Positions 9,167 to 18,964 of a stretch of DNA of 64,000 nt are shown here, in pieces. The DNA comes from Cyclobacteriaceae bacterium (GTDB taxonomy: Bacteria > Bacteroidota > Bacteroidia > Cytophagales > Cyclobacteriaceae). The position numbers and the translations under genes were made by a program. The first letter of the stretch is position 1. Each line of letters starts with the position of its first letter. Where the stretch lies: the NCBI GenBank assembly GCA_028284125.1, contig JANQSI010000022.1:37104-101103 (forward strand), read 5' to 3'. Below the pieces are notes generated by a model. The model did not search any database. It was not told where the DNA came from and saw only the letters and a program-made list of their open reading frames with translations.

Positions 9167-10678
9167 ATGGCTAAGCTCAACACAATTCTTATTGCTTTTG
9201 TTTTTTGTTTGTCGTGTACTTCTCAACCATCAAGCGAAAGTCTAGAAAATGAAGTCTGGCTTGACCCAGCCTTAATCACAAATGCTTCTTCTCAATCAAT
9301 CGTAGTTTGGTTTGAAGATCAATTTTTGGAAAATGGAAATTCATTTCTTGAAAAAATCGGAGATTTTGATGGGCAAAAGAGAGGTGATGTGAGAGAGCGA
9401 GTGATCTCATTGCTAAAAGCTAAAAGCGAGCGCTCTTTCAAATCTGCAGAAAACAAAATATCGGAGTTAATAGAAAATGGTAGCATCATCCAACTAAAAA
9501 AACATTGGATTGTCAATGGATTTAGTTGTGTTGCTGACGAGGAAGGACTTAAGGAGATTCAAAATCTACCTGGTGTGGCTAAAGTATTTTTGAAACAGCC
9601 TCCTTTCAGTCCCACGGGGCCAGATATGGGACCTGAGTACTTGGAGGCCATTCCGTCTTCACGATTTGAGATCGAAGAAGTAGAAGAATATCCTTGGAAC
9701 ATCGAGAAAATTAGGGCTCCGGAAGTTTGGAAATCTTTTGGTTTTATTGGAGAAGGTACCTTGAATGTTGTCCATGATTTCGGTTTCAAACTGGATATCC
9801 CACCATTAGCAGAGACCATTTATGTCAATGAAGATGAGATTCCTGGAAATGGTATTGATGATGATCAAAATGGATACGTTGATGATTATCACGGCTTTGA
9901 TTTTGATGGTGGAAGCGCCAACTTAAACAATCCCTTTATTCGAAGAGTTACTGTTATTCATGGGAATGCGTGTGCTGCAATGATTTCCGGAACTTTTGCA
10001 ACTAACACAAATCAAGCGATTGGAATAGCTCCAGGTTCAAAATGGGCGCCTGTGATAGGAGCATCTAACATTGAACAGGCGGTTGAATGGGCGATCGAGC
10101 AAGGAGCTGATACGTATAGTATGAGTTTTTCCCAACCAAACCTGGGGGAGTACAGAACGCATTGGAGGAAGGTGATGGAGCAAGGTACTTTTTGCGGCGT
10201 GATTTTTATATCAGGCGCTGGAAATTTTGCAGCTGGTTCCAATGAAGCTCCCATTCCTGTTCAAATGAGAAATCCTGAAGACATTCCCAATGCAGTTTTA
10301 GGTGTGGCCGGAGTAGGACAGGATGGAAATCGGCCTGTGTTTAGTAGCCAAGGACCAGTTGAATGGAACACAAACTACTATAAAGACGGCCAGGTCAATA
10401 AACCAGATTTTGCTACACTGAATTTCCAAATCTCATGTGTCGATCCTGAAGGTAATCTTTCTAACATGTCTAGCGGAAATTCATTTGCTGGACCCCACAT
10501 GGCTGGTATTGTTTCTTTGATGTTATCTGCTAATCCAGATCTATTCCCTTGGGAAGTGAAAGAAATTTTAAAGAAAACTGCAGAAGATATCGGCAGTCCT
10601 GGATTCGATTTTCAATCCGGTCATGGGTTTGTCAACGCCTATGATGCTGTGACTGAGGCTTTGAATTGGAAGAAATAG
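9167..10678 (+). CDS. S8 subtilisin-like serine protease, probable lipoprotein
   Basis: 503 residues with an export signal ending in CLSC (Cys17 as likely lipidated residue). An inhibitor-I9-like propeptide region spans about 40-145. The peptidase S8 domain spans about 180-500. Candidate triad: Asp204 in VVHDFGF, His265 in IHGNACAAM, Ser439 in SGNSFAGPHMAG, with oxyanion Asn353 in SGAGNFAAGS. The motifs around Asp and His deviate from the usual DTG and HGTHVAG. An acidic insert (GIDDDQNGYVDDYHG) resembles Ca-binding inserts seen in other bacterial subtilases. It probably acts at the cell surface. It lies 76 bases after the module 1 permease and may be independent of it. Confidence 0.87.
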   Translation: MAKLNTILIAFVFCLSCTSQPSSESLENEVWLDPALITNASSQSIVVWFEDQFLENGNSFLEKIGDFDGQKRGDVRERVISLLKAKSERSFKSAENKISELIENGSIIQLKKHWIVNGFSCVADEEGLKEIQNLPGVAKVFLKQPPFSPTGPDMGPEYLEAIPSSRFEIEEVEEYPWNIEKIRAPEVWKSFGFIGEGTLNVVHDFGFKLDIPPLAETIYVNEDEIPGNGIDDDQNGYVDDYHGFDFDGGSANLNNPFIRRVTVIHGNACAAMISGTFATNTNQAIGIAPGSKWAPVIGASNIEQAVEWAIEQGADTYSMSFSQPNLGEYRTHWRKVMEQGTFCGVIFISGAGNFAAGSNEAPIPVQMRNPEDIPNAVLGVAGVGQDGNRPVFSSQGPVEWNTNYYKDGQVNKPDFATLNFQISCVDPEGNLSNMSSGNSFAGPHMAGIVSLMLSANPDLFPWEVKEILKKTAEDIGSPGFDFQSGHGFVNAYDAVTEALNWKK

Positions 10679-11248
10679 CTATTGATTAAAAGGTTCTTTA
10701 GTGAAAAATTCTTTTAGCATTGGAATGAAAAAATCCAGTTTTTCTGATTCATAATCTGGATCAAATGAACACTGATCCCATTTTTCGCAAAAATCAACGG
10801 CTGATTGATAATACGGGTGATCTTTGTGTTGATCGCGTAAGTTTCGATCTTCCTCGCTCAGGCTTTTGTTGTAGAACATTTGAAAGGTTCCGTGGTGACG
10901 AATCACCCATTCAACTTCTTCATTCACAAAAGGACGCAAGATTTCTGCTGCTACTTGTCCGTGCGTGAAAGGAGCCAATACATCTCCTACATCGTGAAGC
11001 AATGATGCCACCACCCAATCATCATCAGCTCCATCTCTTGATGCTCTTGTGGCGCATTGGAGAACATGTTCCAGCCGATTGATTTTGTAGGCACCATCGT
11101 CCTTTTCCATTTCTTTTAAATGATCTATGAGACGGTCGGCGAGCTCTTGTGCAGTCTTTTCATCATTTTCCTTAATGATCAAATAGTCTTCTTTGGTGCC
11201 ATCTTTCATGGCTGTGAATCCTACGGTTTTTGCTAAATCTTTTGACAT
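10679..11248 (-). CDS. HD-domain protein, PhnZ-like diiron oxygenase family
   Basis: 189 residues with an HD-fold metal site: His61 in RLEHVLQ, His85-Asp86 in LLHDVGD, His96, His118/119 in VIRHHG, and Asp158 in KWDQCSFDPDY. This ligand pattern, including the trailing WDQxxFDPDY, is that of the PhnZ/TmpB subgroup. Those enzymes use a mixed-valence diiron centre to cleave hydroxylated phosphonates or oxidise related polar compounds. A hydrolytic HD enzyme is the alternative. Its ATG overlaps the stop of the upstream dehydrogenase (TGATG), so both belong to one operon. No phosphonate genes are visible nearby, so the substrate is open. Confidence 0.75.
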   Translation of the reverse strand: MSKDLAKTVGFTAMKDGTKEDYLIIKENDEKTAQELADRLIDHLKEMEKDDGAYKINRLEHVLQCATRASRDGADDDWVVASLLHDVGDVLAPFTHGQVAAEILRPFVNEEVEWVIRHHGTFQMFYNKSLSEEDRNLRDQHKDHPYYQSAVDFCEKWDQCSFDPDYESEKLDFFIPMLKEFFTKEPFNQ

Positions 11249-12174
11249 CAGTATCCTTTTTCTAAATCAACAAACAAACTATTTCTTCCCCCATTTTTAA
11301 TTGCTTTGAATGCAAGTTCAAAACTTTTGGAAACATCATCGATAGTAGTTAGTCCCGATTGATGAGGAGAAACAAGCACTTTTTCGCTGTTCCATAGCTT
11401 TGAATCCTTTGGTAGTGGCTCTTCTGGAAATACGTCTAATATTGCCTTTTTTACCTGACCCAAGTTAATCACCTTTAGAAGTACATTTTCATCCACTGCA
11501 TCGCCTCTTCCTACATTGATGAAAATAATGTCATTGAACAACTGAAAAAATGATTCATCTAAAATAGCCGCCGTTCCGGGAGTGCTTGGAAGTGCACTAA
11601 TTACAACATGAACATCTTGAATTTTCGAAAGTGTTTCCCAACTACAAGTTTCATGAAATGGATCTACCGGACTTCCAGATCTGTTCAGGCCAATGACTTT
11701 ATTCACTTGGTCATTTAATTGTTGGGCAACACCCATTCCAATGGAGCCTGTGCCCAGAATCAAGACGTTAAGATCACTGAGGCTCGAAGCTGGTATTTGC
11801 TGCCAGGTTGTTTTCCTCTGATTGTCATAAATCGGGAAGATTTTTTTTACTTCGGCAAGTATGTAGGTCAAACAAAACTCGCCCATTTGCTTCCCAAGAT
11901 CTCCAGTTGTTCTGGTAATGATAACATCCGGGTTGAGTGTTTTCAATTTTAAATACGAGTCCACACCAGCACCAAAAGCATGTATCCATTTTATTTTTGA
12001 AACATCCTGATCCTTCAAAAAATTGAATCCAGCAATGGTATTAACCTCAGGTAATAGCGATTCAATTTCGTCATCCTTTTTAGCTTCAACTATCTCAATA
12101 TCAGGATAATAGTTCTTAATGAATAATTTAAAATCGCTGGAAAGTCGTCCGCTTGTAAGAATCTTATAATCCAT
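11248..12174 (-). CDS. D-2-hydroxyacid dehydrogenase (NAD(P)-dependent)
   Basis: 308 residues of the D-isomer-specific 2-hydroxyacid dehydrogenase family, which interconverts 2-keto and 2-hydroxy acids. The Rossmann glycine motif is LILGTGSIGMGVAQQL (about residues 137-152). The downstream INVGRGDAVDE and VSPHQSGL segments carry the substrate and catalytic-His regions. The lid domain looks divergent, as in the GhrA or phosphoglycerate-dehydrogenase-like subgroups. It overlaps the PhnZ-like HD gene by one base (TGATG) and is divergent from PadR module 2. Confidence 0.88.
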   Translation of the reverse strand: MDYKILTSGRLSSDFKLFIKNYYPDIEIVEAKKDDEIESLLPEVNTIAGFNFLKDQDVSKIKWIHAFGAGVDSYLKLKTLNPDVIITRTTGDLGKQMGEFCLTYILAEVKKIFPIYDNQRKTTWQQIPASSLSDLNVLILGTGSIGMGVAQQLNDQVNKVIGLNRSGSPVDPFHETCSWETLSKIQDVHVVISALPSTPGTAAILDESFFQLFNDIIFINVGRGDAVDENVLLKVINLGQVKKAILDVFPEEPLPKDSKLWNSEKVLVSPHQSGLTTIDDVSKSFELAFKAIKNGGRNSLFVDLEKGY

Positions 12175-12248
12175 AGATTTTTTTAACTGAGAAGGTTAAC
12201 GAAGGTAATTATTTCGAACTTTTGTATTGCCATTCCCGTACTATCAAT

Positions 12249-12273
12249 ACTTTTTCTATAATACAGAAAAAGT
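12249..12273. promoter_or_regulatory. Candidate PadR operator, module 2
   Basis: Inverted repeat ACTTTTTCT / AGAAAAAGT with perfect 9-base arms and a 7-base spacer (ATAATAC). It ends 24 bases before the PadR ATG at 12298. A possible Bacteroidota-type -7 element (TACTTTTT, 12248-12255) lies inside the left arm, so a bound protein would block initiation. The regulator assignment is inferred from position. Confidence 0.55.
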
Positions 12274-12297
12274 CTAACTTTACATTTTAACCGAAAG

Positions 12298-12630
12298 ATG
12301 ACACCCATTTCAAGAACAGAAGAAATGCTTCTATTAATGGTTTGTAAGCTACAAGAAGATGCTTATGCCATGCAAATCAGGGAAGGAGTGAAGGAGGTAA
12401 CAGGTAAGCTTTATTCGATTGGTGGAATATATGTTCCATTGGATCGGCTGGTTTTAAAAGGCTACTTGGAAATGCAAGACATTGAATCGACTGAAGATCG
12501 GATGGGAAGGCCAAGACGAAAGTTCAAGATCACTGGAGAGGGTTTGCGCATCCTCAAGGAAACCCGACAATTGGAGCAAGCAATGTGGAATTTACCAGAG
12601 GATGTTCTGGAGAAAATCAAACTGGTATGA
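12298..12630 (+). CDS. PadR family transcriptional regulator (module 2)
   Basis: 110 residues and more divergent than the other PadR proteins here: it begins MTPISRTEEMLLLMVCKL instead of the LGEFEELVLL opening. The winged-helix core is intact: DAYAMQIREGVKEVTG, then SIGGIYVPLDRLVLKGYLE as recognition helix, then a wing with GRPRRKFKITGEG. The TGA overlaps the permease ATG (ATGA), the standard arrangement for these modules. Likely an autorepressor acting at the dyad just upstream. Confidence 0.88.
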   Translation: MTPISRTEEMLLLMVCKLQEDAYAMQIREGVKEVTGKLYSIGGIYVPLDRLVLKGYLEMQDIESTEDRMGRPRRKFKITGEGLRILKETRQLEQAMWNLPEDVLEKIKLV

Positions 12631-15260
12631 GTGAACGAATTAAAATACCAGCTTTAGGAGAGAAGTTACTGGAGTGGGTCATTCCCGATAATCGAAAAAA
12701 CTTGTTGATCGGTGATTTTGAAGAAGATTTCATCAAGAACTGTGAGGAAAAGGGAAAGCGAAAAGCGAAACTACTTTTTTGGATTCAGTTCTTTGCGTCA
12801 GCTCCGTTATTCATTCGTCAGTCTTTTGCTTTTAAGCTATTGCTGCTAAGTCATGCGATTTCAATTTCAGTTCGGAATTTGCGTCGACACCTTGGCTATT
12901 CTCTGTTGAATTTGTTTGGCCTGTCCGTGGGAATTGCATGTTTTGTTATGATCATTCTGTACGTGCAGGATGAAAATTCATACGATCGATTTCATGAAAA
13001 GTCAGATCGAATTTATCGGGTATTAGATTTCAGAAAAGTCGATGGAAGCGGGGAGGAGTCATCAAGTGCGCCAACTCCGCTTGGGGAGCGAATGTTGGTG
13101 GATTATCCTGGTCAAATAGAATCGGTGGTAAGGTTTTTTAACTTTCAGGCACCAACGCTGGCGCTCGCATATCAAGGAGAATCGACAATTCGTCAATTCA
13201 ATGAGTCAAGACTCTATTTTGTTGATCAATCATTCTTCAATGTTTTTGATTTTTCGCTTGCCGAGGGAGATCCTGCCACAGCCCTGGATGGTCCAAACAA
13301 GGTGATTATCACTTCGGAAATGGCCAAGAAGTATTTCGATTACGATGATCCGGTTGGAAAAATCCTTCGATTTGAGGATAAAAATGATTTTGTAGTTTCT
13401 GGAGTTTTTGATGAATTACCTACTAACTCTCACTTGAAATTTGATTTTCTTGTTTCGTTCGAAACACTGAACAACCCGGATGTCCTAAGAACTCGTTTGA
13501 GAAACAGTTGGATCTGGAACCCTAGTTGGACTTATGTATTGTTGAAAGACGGAATGGAACCGTCCACACTTGAAGCGCAATTTCCAAATTTTGTAAACAC
13601 TCATTTTCCGGAATCAAGAAGGGATCGTGTGAAACTCTACTTGCAGCCACTGGCAGACATTCATCTGCATTCAAAACTGGACTATGAGATGGGCCCAAAT
13701 AGTGATGTTGTTTACATCTATATTTTTTCAACTATTGCTGTCTTTATCCTGCTGATTTCATGCATCAATTTCATGAATTTGGTTACGGCTCGTGCTAACA
13801 CGAGATTTAAAGAAATTGGTGTAAGAAAAGTGCTTGGCGGGAACAAAAAGCAAATCATCTCGCAACTCTTGACGGAATCTTTCTTTACTAGTTTTCTAGC
13901 CATTCTGTTAGCCATTCCGATTATCTGGCTTTCTACTCCTTTCTTAAATGAACTAACAAACAAACAATTGAGTTTTGATCTCATTCAATACCCGACTGAA
14001 ATGTTGTGGCTTTTGATTGTGTTTCTTTTTGTCGGACTTTTGGCCGGAGTTTACCCGGCATATTTTCTGTCTTCATCTCAACCTTCGCAAGCAATTAAAG
14101 GAGATCCTAACCATCGAGGAACCTCTGGAAATTTGTTTCGAAAGGCAATGGTTGTCGGTCAATTCTGTCTTTCCATCATTTTGATCACTGGGACAATTGT
14201 GGCTGCTAAGCAATTTGATTTCTTGCAAAATCGAGATCTCGGTTTTGACAATGATAAAGTGGTGTTGCTTCCAACTTTACGTTCTCCATTGATGGATAAG
14301 TACTCGTCATTTAAGCAGACACTTTTGCAACACTCAAACATCAAGGCTTTGACGACAGCCGAAGATATTCCGGGAATGAAATACCAAACTGGCGGCTATA
14401 CACCTGAGGGGTCTACTCAGGAACTTCAATTCCCACGACTAATTGTTCATGATGACTTTGCGCAGACGATGGGAATTGAAATGGCTGCCGGAAGAGGTTT
14501 TGATAAATCACATCCTTCAGACGCTGATGATGCTATCATTATCAACGAAACTATGGTGAAAATGGTGGGCTGGGGATCAGCCGAAGAAGCCATTGGAAAG
14601 TCTTTTGACAATGAAATGGTGATAGGCGTTGTTAAAGATTTCCACTTTGCCTCCTTACACAATCCAATTGGACCATTCGTATTGCAGCGAGTAGGGGATG
14701 ATCCGTCATCACTGGCATTTTCAGCGCGCTACATTGCTGTAAGGATAGAAGGCGGAAGTATTCGGGAGACGTTGGCTTTTATTGAAGATCAATGGAGATC
14801 ATTTGTTCCAAATACACCATATGAATATGAACTACTCGATAGTTTGCTTTTGACTCAATATCAAACCGAAGCTACACTTGGAAAACTGACATGGATATTT
14901 TCAGCTCTTTCGATCCTGATTGCATGCATGGGATTGTTTGGTCTGGCTTCATTTACAGCCCAGAGAAGAATAAAGGAAATAGGGATTAGAAAAGTAATGG
15001 GTGCATCTACTTCGGGCCTGGTTTTGATGTTATCAGCTTCCTTCTTGAAGTTAGTTGCTATCGCTGTTTTCTTAGCATGGCCTGTTGCTTACTTTTCATT
15101 GGATGAGTGGCTACAGGATTTTGCATACAGAACTGATCTGGATATCTGGCCTTTTGCTGTGTCTGGTGCTTTAGCAATTTTCATTGTTTTTTTAACCGTA
15201 AGCTACCATTCAATAAGAGTTTCATTGATCAACCCAACCGATACACTAAGAGATGAATAG
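12627..15260 (+). CDS. FtsX/MacB-like permease with permease prefix domain 2 (module 2)
   Basis: 877 residues. The prefix domain (about 5-70, NLLIGDFEEDFIKN signature) is followed by TM1, a MacB-type periplasmic core, FtsX block one (RFKEIGVRKVLGG), a second core, and FtsX block two (RRIKEIGIRKVMGAS). The C-terminus ends in the family's NPTDTLRDE tail, probably cytoplasmic. The start is the ATG at 12627 overlapping the PadR stop; the longer upstream frame lies inside padR. A strong hairpin at 15306-15329 follows. No ATPase partner lies in the operon, and no residues identify a substrate. Confidence 0.9.
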   Translation: MSERIKIPALGEKLLEWVIPDNRKNLLIGDFEEDFIKNCEEKGKRKAKLLFWIQFFASAPLFIRQSFAFKLLLLSHAISISVRNLRRHLGYSLLNLFGLSVGIACFVMIILYVQDENSYDRFHEKSDRIYRVLDFRKVDGSGEESSSAPTPLGERMLVDYPGQIESVVRFFNFQAPTLALAYQGESTIRQFNESRLYFVDQSFFNVFDFSLAEGDPATALDGPNKVIITSEMAKKYFDYDDPVGKILRFEDKNDFVVSGVFDELPTNSHLKFDFLVSFETLNNPDVLRTRLRNSWIWNPSWTYVLLKDGMEPSTLEAQFPNFVNTHFPESRRDRVKLYLQPLADIHLHSKLDYEMGPNSDVVYIYIFSTIAVFILLISCINFMNLVTARANTRFKEIGVRKVLGGNKKQIISQLLTESFFTSFLAILLAIPIIWLSTPFLNELTNKQLSFDLIQYPTEMLWLLIVFLFVGLLAGVYPAYFLSSSQPSQAIKGDPNHRGTSGNLFRKAMVVGQFCLSIILITGTIVAAKQFDFLQNRDLGFDNDKVVLLPTLRSPLMDKYSSFKQTLLQHSNIKALTTAEDIPGMKYQTGGYTPEGSTQELQFPRLIVHDDFAQTMGIEMAAGRGFDKSHPSDADDAIIINETMVKMVGWGSAEEAIGKSFDNEMVIGVVKDFHFASLHNPIGPFVLQRVGDDPSSLAFSARYIAVRIEGGSIRETLAFIEDQWRSFVPNTPYEYELLDSLLLTQYQTEATLGKLTWIFSALSILIACMGLFGLASFTAQRRIKEIGIRKVMGASTSGLVLMLSASFLKLVAIAVFLAWPVAYFSLDEWLQDFAYRTDLDIWPFAVSGALAIFIVFLTVSYHSIRVSLINPTDTLRDE

Positions 15261-15305
15261 GTCGTCCAAGATTTTATAGTTGAAGCTTTTTTGGGAAAAA
15301 AGCGG

Positions 15306-15329
15306 AAGGCCGTCTGAAAGGACGGCCTT
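15306..15329. terminator. Bidirectional hairpin terminator
   Basis: Perfect stem AAGGCCGTC / GACGGCCTT, 9 base pairs with a 6-base loop, flanked by A/T runs on both sides. It sits between the convergent module 2 permease and the M1-aminopeptidase fusion gene, so it can serve both. Confidence 0.85.
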
Positions 15330-15349
15330 TAAATTATCTATTTATTGCA

Positions 15350-18300
15350 CTAGGTACTTTCTTCTATTGTTAAATCCTTGACATTGTCATCAGGGTTCCG
15401 ATCAATCAATTTATGAATTGGATCGATGCCTGCTTTTGAAGGTACTTGGTCAACGGTGATTTCAAACGTTTTAACTTGCTCGTCGATCAGGTGTTTTTTG
15501 AGGTAAAGAAGCTTATCCTCTCCTTCTTCATCCACTCCGTAAACCCCAATATCAATGTAATCATTCATAGCAATAGCCGTTTCCGTTCCGAGGCTATCTG
15601 CCCGATACTTGATTGCATCTACTTCCAGATTAATGGTATAAGTACTATCGGCATTTATCACATAGGTGGCATCAGTCGTTTTGTTTTCAAAGAGCGTAAT
15701 GTTCTCGAACATATCGTCTATGATGTATTGAAGTGAATCAGGAGTAACTTCTCTGAAGTATCCAATTAAATCAGCTGAATTCGGATAAGTTCCTTCTTTA
15801 AATCCCCAATCTCCTACAAACCTTCTCAAAGCCATGTTCACACTATCCTCTGTGATATAGTCCTGAAGTGCATACATGATCAACGATCCTTTTCTGTAGT
15901 GAATATATCCTTGACCTTCCACCTGGTTGAGCGGCATTTCTTTTTTACGTTCAAACGTTCTTCCAAATAGATAGCTGTTCAATTCATGCTTGAGATATTT
16001 CTGTATAATCTCTTCAGGATACTCTTGTTTCATCACCATTAATGCTGAATACTGTGACATGGATTCCGAGAGCATTGCATTTCCTTTTACCCTGGCTTCA
16101 GTCACCTGATGGCCCCACCATTGATGTGCTACTTCGTGAGCGGTAACATAAAAAGGAAGGTCCACATCATCTTCTTCTATCTTTTGAATAAAACCAATGG
16201 CTTCTGAAAATGGGACCGTGTTTGCAAAGGATTGTGCGAACGAAGAGTACCTTGGAAATTCCATGATTCTCATTTGTCGGAATTGATAAGGGGAAAAGTT
16301 TATCGAATAGTATTCAAGCGACTTTTTCAAGCCTCGCATCATTCTTTCGATGTTGTACTCATGTCCTTTGTGATAATAAATTTCTAGACTAACATCTTCA
16401 AGCGTGTCAAAAGGAGGTTCCCAAACGTCCTGCATGACCTCATAATCCGCAGAGACAATGGAATAAAAACTTACCATTGGCACGTCCATTTTGTAATTGT
16501 AAAAGACGCGATCGCCCTCGTACCATTTTTTCTGAAGGTAGCCTGGAGCCAATGCAATTTGTGCAGAATCGGTACTGACTACAATTTCAAATTTTATTTT
16601 ATCCGCATCGTCACCAAACAAACTTTGACCTAGTCCACGAGGATCGTTACTATCCATCATACGCTCTTTTTCTTCAAGTCCATTGTCCTTTCGGTCATCA
16701 TCATCACCCAATTCAAAGAATGAATTGTAGCCAATGCCAGGGAAATAAGTGTTGTCGAAAAAGGTGCCATTGTACACCACTCGAGTGTTGCTTCCGCTTT
16801 CCTTGAATCCTTTCGTGATGAAATCCACAGCGAAATTCATTTTGATCTCGGCGCCAGAATCCAATGGATTTGTGAGTTCGAAAATGGTATATCCGAATTC
16901 ATCAAAGCGCTCTTTCACTGTCGCTTGATCGCCGAAATCTAACCGGGTAACGAAATCACTCGTGCCTCCGTCTTGAATATGAATTTCTGAGATTGTTTCT
17001 GCCTTTTTATTTTTCAAAATGTAGTAACCTTCAGCAGTGAAATTCCTGTCTTTAGGGAAAATGTCTACGTTAACATTCGTTTCAACAATCCTGGGTTGAT
17101 GCATGAATTCATATTGCTTCAATTCTTTTTCATACCGAGCCTGAATGGCATTTTGCTCCTCCGAGTTTCGGTATTGATTTTGAACGTTGGTGTTGTAGTA
17201 GATGTAGGCACCTGAGAAAAGAAAGATAGCAATTGATCCAAATAGGAAAATCAGTAAACTTCTTCCCATTCTTAACTTCCCAACTTTTAGACGGTTTTTC
17301 AAAATAGCGTCTGTTCCGCGAACCGAGAACATGATCGAAATTCCGAAGAAGACCATGGAAAGTCCGATCCAGTAAATGTTGAACCAGGAAAATGGTGTAA
17401 CGAAATGACCAAATGCATTCATTTCGGAATATTGACCAAGGTTGGCGCTGGCGAAGTAAAACATGTTGTGTTCAACCCCTAATTCATCCAAAACGATGAA
17501 TGAGACATAAAACAGGATCATTAAAGCAAAGCCAAGGAACTTTTGATTGACAACCACTTGGATGAAAAATCCAAGAAATGTGTACAAGGCCATCAGTAAA
17601 AGGGTGTCTGTAAATAGCGTTTTGAAATATAGGTCAAGTTCAATTTTTGGATACCCCTGGATCAATTGGATGACAATTCCGCAGAGGATAAGTACCAATA
17701 GAATTGTCATGTGAACCATGACAAATCCCAAATACTTTCCAGTCAAACTAACCATGTCCCGATAAGGAAGCGCATCATAGATCAAGTTGATCTTTGTGTC
17801 ACGTTCCTTCCAAATTAATTCCCCAGAATAGAAAACGATCAAGATGATGAAGAATACCTGGAAGGCTCGTATCACACTCAGCATATTGCTTGTCGTGCTG
17901 TAGGTAGAGATGTCGTATCCGGCCGAGTTGGATAACATCGCGATGATGAAAACAAAAATGATCCCAGCCAATACGATAAACCGAAAAGGTATTTGTTTGA
18001 CGATCCAGGTGAAATAAAACCAGGACAACTTTCTTATCTGGACAAAGGAAGCTCCGAGACCGTAATTAAGTGCGGCCTTTGGAATATCAAATGTAGATGT
18101 AGTAGATCGTTCAACTTCCTTAAGTTCTTTTTTGCCTTTTTTGGCGTTACCGGCCATGTTGTAGTTGAACTTAAAGAAGGTGAGAATCAGCGCTCCGATT
18201 CCTATTCCAACCCAAATTAGTCGGTTGTAAAGTACAACACCTTCTAGTGGAATGACTTGTGAATTTTGTTCAGCTACTGTCCAATATTGTGTAATCACCG

Positions 18301-18952
18301 CATTAGCACCAAATCCGAATGGGTCCAGGATGGCACCCATGTTTCGATTGTCCAATTCGGAAAGAAACGAGGAAGCGATCAAGTAGCCCATAAACAAAAT
18401 CACAGCCTGGGCATAAACCACTACCATTTTCTTGCCTAGCGTTCCGCCGGTAAAGAAAATCGCACTAAAGAAAAATAGATTTGGAAGCGCAAAAAGTAGG
18501 AATGGCTGAAAATAATGGTAGGAGTTAAATGCTTGTAACTTTTCTTGATCCATCCAGGGCCAGGGAATCGCATGACCAGCCATCATGCCCCAAAGGATCC
18601 CCGATGTGATTAGAACCAGAACTACAAATGATCCAATGAATCGACCGGCGAGGTATTGATTTTTGCTCAATGGTGTAGTAAAAATCATAGAGGCGGTTGA
18701 GTGCTCAAAATCTCTCAAAACCGGCACACCCATGATTGCGGAGGCGATGAAGGTTCCTAAAAACATGGTGAACAACATCACCGTCATTATTACGGTAGGA
18801 GCATTTTCCATCAATTTTCCGCCACTACCACCTGCGCGTACAATATCGGTCGTAAGAGATAGGAATGCAATGAGGAATAAAAGGGCAAAATAGATGTAAG
18901 TAGCAGGCCTTCCCATCCTGTACTTAAGCTCAAATTTTATTACTTCTAACAT
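15350..18952 (-). CDS. ABC-2 type permease fused to M1 family aminopeptidase
   Basis: 1200 residues. The N-terminal ~600 residues hold about a dozen membrane helices of ABC-2 permease type, in two sets separated by a KKGKKELKEVE cytoplasmic loop near residue 275. The C-terminal ~560 residues form a peptidase M1 domain with zinc motif HEVAHQWWGH (His939, Glu940, His943) and the third ligand Glu963 in MLSESMSQ. The spacing to the third ligand is one residue longer than in classical M1 enzymes, which I believe is normal for this fusion family. The peptidase should face the periplasm. It follows its ATPase gene by 12 bases, so the pair forms a transporter-peptidase. Substrate unknown. Confidence 0.92.
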   Translation of the reverse strand: MLEVIKFELKYRMGRPATYIYFALLFLIAFLSLTTDIVRAGGSGGKLMENAPTVIMTVMLFTMFLGTFIASAIMGVPVLRDFEHSTASMIFTTPLSKNQYLAGRFIGSFVVLVLITSGILWGMMAGHAIPWPWMDQEKLQAFNSYHYFQPFLLFALPNLFFFSAIFFTGGTLGKKMVVVYAQAVILFMGYLIASSFLSELDNRNMGAILDPFGFGANAVITQYWTVAEQNSQVIPLEGVVLYNRLIWVGIGIGALILTFFKFNYNMAGNAKKGKKELKEVERSTTSTFDIPKAALNYGLGASFVQIRKLSWFYFTWIVKQIPFRFIVLAGIIFVFIIAMLSNSAGYDISTYSTTSNMLSVIRAFQVFFIILIVFYSGELIWKERDTKINLIYDALPYRDMVSLTGKYLGFVMVHMTILLVLILCGIVIQLIQGYPKIELDLYFKTLFTDTLLLMALYTFLGFFIQVVVNQKFLGFALMILFYVSFIVLDELGVEHNMFYFASANLGQYSEMNAFGHFVTPFSWFNIYWIGLSMVFFGISIMFSVRGTDAILKNRLKVGKLRMGRSLLIFLFGSIAIFLFSGAYIYYNTNVQNQYRNSEEQNAIQARYEKELKQYEFMHQPRIVETNVNVDIFPKDRNFTAEGYYILKNKKAETISEIHIQDGGTSDFVTRLDFGDQATVKERFDEFGYTIFELTNPLDSGAEIKMNFAVDFITKGFKESGSNTRVVYNGTFFDNTYFPGIGYNSFFELGDDDDRKDNGLEEKERMMDSNDPRGLGQSLFGDDADKIKFEIVVSTDSAQIALAPGYLQKKWYEGDRVFYNYKMDVPMVSFYSIVSADYEVMQDVWEPPFDTLEDVSLEIYYHKGHEYNIERMMRGLKKSLEYYSINFSPYQFRQMRIMEFPRYSSFAQSFANTVPFSEAIGFIQKIEEDDVDLPFYVTAHEVAHQWWGHQVTEARVKGNAMLSESMSQYSALMVMKQEYPEEIIQKYLKHELNSYLFGRTFERKKEMPLNQVEGQGYIHYRKGSLIMYALQDYITEDSVNMALRRFVGDWGFKEGTYPNSADLIGYFREVTPDSLQYIIDDMFENITLFENKTTDATYVINADSTYTINLEVDAIKYRADSLGTETAIAMNDYIDIGVYGVDEEGEDKLLYLKKHLIDEQVKTFEITVDQVPSKAGIDPIHKLIDRNPDDNVKDLTIEEST

Positions 18953-18964
18953 GATGATAGAGGT

